From Acidobacteriota bacterium (GTDB lineage: Bacteria > Acidobacteriota > UBA6911), in NCBI GenBank assembly GCA_017860075.1, contig JAFNAH010000178.1, positions 1 to 7,558 of the forward strand: a stretch of 7,558 bases of DNA, written 5' to 3'. Position numbers and translations under genes: made by a program. Of this stretch, positions 5,555-7,558 are shown one piece after another; the first letter of the stretch is position 1; every line of letters begins with the position of its first letter. Below the pieces are notes generated by a model. It was not told where the DNA came from, did no database searches, and saw nothing but the letters and a program-made list of their open reading frames with translations.

Positions 5555-6708
5555 GCGAGACCAGGAAGCAGGTAAACATGAGCGCAGCCCCGATATAGAA
5601 CGGCACCTCGTGACTGAACTCGAACAGAGATCGGGCCGAGCGCGAGGAGCAGCGCGTAGATTCTTATGTCCGCGACGATCGGGATCAGGACGAGGGTGCA
5701 TCCGACGAGAACCGTGCCGGCCACGACGAGCCTGTGTTCCCCGAATCGCCTGGCGAGTCGGCCGATTAGCAGGCCCTGAACGATGGCCCCGGTCACTCCG
5801 ACTACCACCAGGAAGTACGCAGTCATCGCCGAGGCGTGCCGCAGATGTGCGGTACTTGAACCGCCGCCAGTCGATGGAAGCCAGATTCTTTCGATATAGA
5901 GTCCAAGCGTCTGCTCCATCAGTGAGAACGCCACCGTTCCTACCAGGTAAAGCCAGAACAGCTGCGGGACATTCGGGTGCTTGACCGCGTTCTTGAGCTC
6001 GCGCCAGGACAATCCCAGGTGGTGTCGTCCTGACGTCTTTCCACGTCGAGTCTCCCGAACCGGTTCGGCCGGCTTTCCGGCGGACAGCATCGCCGGATGC
6101 GTCTCCGGAAGCCTGAAAAAGGCATAGAACCAATTGATGGTTGAAAGCCCTGCAGCGATGAACGCCGGCAGAGAAAGGCTGTACTGGCTGAAGAGTCCGC
6201 CAATCGCCGGGCCGAGGATGAAACCGAGCCCGAAGGCTGCGCCGATGATGCCCATGCCTTTCGCGCGCGTCTCCGGCGTCGTGGAGTCCGCCACGATCGC
6301 CTGCGCGGTGCCGATATTCGCGCTGCCGAAGCCCGACGTGATCCTGGCGAGGAAGAGCATGGGCAGGCTCCCTGCCAGGCCGAACAGTGCGTAGCCGATC
6401 GCGTTGATGGCTATCGTGAAGAGCATGATCGGCCGGCGCCCGACCGAATCCGAAATTCGACCCAGAAAAGGAGCGAACAGAAACTGCACGAGGGAGAAGG
6501 AAGCGCTCAGGAGCGTTATGGCGGCCGGCCTCGCCCCGAACAGTTCCGCATAGAAGGGCTGGATCGGGATCAGGATACCGAAGCCGATGAGATCCAGGAA
6601 TACCGCAAGGAAAACGATGCCCAGAGGATTGCGGGCGCGCTCAGCCGAAACCCGGCTGCCCGGGACAGGCTGATTCCCGGCCCCGCCGTTGGCAGACGAC
6701 CTGTTCAT
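5490..6708 (-). pseudogene. MFS transporter (TetA/DHA1-like, 12-TM), broken near TM10-TM11
   Basis: The open frame from 6708 encodes 398 aa to a stop at 5512. Seen: TM1 with FLDLIGFGILIPIQPFY, motif A G83-R-I-S-D-S-V-G-R-R92 after TM2, TM4 with LARITSGFGSANIGTAQA, TM5 with GFILGPAIGG, a basic central loop (about residues 210-235), TM7 to TM9, and a partial TM10 ending ALLLALGP. The following residues (ISVRVQSRGAV and on) do not look membrane-embedded. In another frame, from about 5620 to the stop at 5490, the sequence reads LFEFSHEVPFYIGAALMFT and then FLVSLTIRVV, a typical TM12. The end of TM10, its loop and TM11, about 50 residues in this family, are absent, so this is an out-of-frame deletion rather than a simple slip. 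Substrate unknown; such proteins are proton-coupled exporters of drugs or sugars. Start supported by GGAAGAG 5 nt upstream. It follows the DUF4380-like gene by 16 nt, so they probably share a transcript. Confidence 0.78.
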
Positions 6709-6724
6709 AGCGACTCTTCCGCCA

Positions 6725-7558
6725 TCACGGCTTGTACTTGTCCGTCTGGCGGACCAGCGGCAGAATCACGCGGTCTACCGAGGCTTCGCTTTCGTCCAGC
6801 TGAGCGCTGTAGAGGAACCAGTGTTCCACATGTTCGCTCTTATCCCCCGGCTGCATCTGTTTCAGAGCGCCGAGAGTCTCGACTTCGATCATCTCCGGAT
6901 CGGTATAGGTTTCGGTGTTGCAGCCGAAGTCGACGTAGGTTGCCTTCGGGTCGAACCCGAACCGCTTCAGAAACAGGTCGCCGTTCAGGTAGTAGGCAGC
7001 CCAGCCAAGCGTGTTCATGATGCCGATCTTCTGCTTGGTCGTTGCTTTCGGGTCCTGTTTGAGCTGAATGTACCTGGTGCCCCAGATCCAGCGCGGATCC
7101 TTCATATCCGTGTAATGCCAGAGCGTCAACGGCCTGGCCGGCGCCAGGTATTCCGGGTGCGGGCGATAGGGCTCGTGCGGAAACATGGCCCTGCCGCCCG
7201 GCGCCATCACCGTGAGTGCCCAGGGTGCGAGCTCGACTGTCCAGAGGTTCTTGTTGACCAGCCTGTGCAGCAGAGTCACGTGATCGCTCGCGGGGTCCAG
7301 GGTGATCTCGATTTCCTTGGCGATGCCGGTGGTGGACTCGACCGGCTGCACGAGCTTGAGGGTCTTGCCATCCCACGAATATTTGACCGGCCCGTTGTCG
7401 GGGGCATAGGTGCGCGGCATGGCTTCGGGTGCGTGCCAGAGGCGGTGCCCGCCATAGCTGCGCCACTCGTCGCCGCCGGTCTTACCCATCTGCGCTGCGA
7501 ATTCCTTCAGGACATTCTGTTTCCCGATAAAGCCAAAACGAATGACGCGCGGCCCCAC
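6725..7558 (-). CDS. DUF4380-like protein (galactose mutarotase-like fold), 5' end outside window
   Basis: 277 codons of a longer gene entering from the right edge. The GTG at the very edge is read as an internal codon (the phrase GPRVIRFGF is a typical interior strand of this family), so the true start lies beyond 7558. Seen: YGGHRLWHAPE, the most characteristic DUF4380 motif; a beta-rich pattern (KLVQPVEST, KEIEITLDPASDHVTLLHRLVNKN); PWALTVMAPGG; and NTETYTDPEMIEVETLG, which recalls the sugar-binding face of aldose-1-epimerase-like beta-sandwich proteins. Enzymatic activity has not been established for DUF4380, and an N-terminal signal peptide cannot be judged. It ends at 6725, 16 nt before the MFS start, and the MFS ribosome site lies in that gap. 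A role in carbohydrate handling together with the transporter is inference only. Confidence 0.75.
   Translation of the reverse strand: MGPRVIRFGFIGKQNVLKEFAAQMGKTGGDEWRSYGGHRLWHAPEAMPRTYAPDNGPVKYSWDGKTLKLVQPVESTTGIAKEIEITLDPASDHVTLLHRLVNKNLWTVELAPWALTVMAPGGRAMFPHEPYRPHPEYLAPARPLTLWHYTDMKDPRWIWGTRYIQLKQDPKATTKQKIGIMNTLGWAAYYLNGDLFLKRFGFDPKATYVDFGCNTETYTDPEMIEVETLGALKQMQPGDKSEHVEHWFLYSAQLDESEASVDRVILPLVRQTDKYKP

Noticed and set aside
5408..6133. A 241-codon minus-strand frame overlapping the MFS gene
   Set aside because: It is a third frame, distinct from both the main MFS frame and the frame carrying TM12, and has Arg/Ser-rich shadow composition.

Overview
The window is GC-rich DNA from an unidentified bacterium. 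The mix of a Tat-exported phosphotriesterase-family protein, a DUF4380-like protein, an N-acetylhexosamine kinase-like gene and short REP-like palindromes would fit Acidobacteriota or a similar soil or sediment lineage. No marker gene fixes the taxonomy, so this is inference.

Layout, left to right. Positions 1-213 (minus) hold the N-terminus of a phosphotriesterase-family metal hydrolase with a Tat-type leader. Positions 214-1066 contain no convincing gene. They hold three REP-like palindromic units, two oppositely oriented degenerate GTCCAG-type hexamer arrays lying between two of those units, and a 9-bp inverted repeat. Positions 1067-1231 (minus) encode a 54-residue FmdB-type zinc ribbon protein with a good promoter and Shine-Dalgarno. 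Transcribed away from it, from 1376 on the plus strand, is a compact operon: an N-acetylhexosamine 1-kinase (NahK)-like phosphotransferase and two tandem alpha-D-phosphohexomutase paralogs, the second starting in an ATGA overlap. Facing this operon on the minus strand are a DUF4380-like gene (5' end outside the window) and, 16 bp downstream of it, a 12-TM MFS transporter.

The kinase and mutases suggest an amino-sugar route: HexNAc to HexNAc-1-phosphate (kinase), then 1-phosphate/6-phosphate interconversion (mutase). No nucleotidyltransferase is visible here. Both mutases are abnormal. The first is full length, but the first Asp of the Mg loop is Asn and other active-site loop positions deviate. 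The second has textbook loops but has lost about 104 nt carrying the whole Mg loop, which puts its two halves in different frames. The MFS gene has a comparable out-of-frame internal loss that removes the end of TM10 and all of TM11, with TM12 readable in another frame. The two lesions lie about 0.8 kb apart, on either side of another hexamer array at the end of mutase 2. They could be real decay or assembly collapse, and reads would decide.

I did not find a defence system, CRISPR array, tRNA, rRNA or transposase. The points most worth a second look are the complementary defects of the mutase pair, the paired internal deletions, and the hexamer arrays combined with REP-like units.
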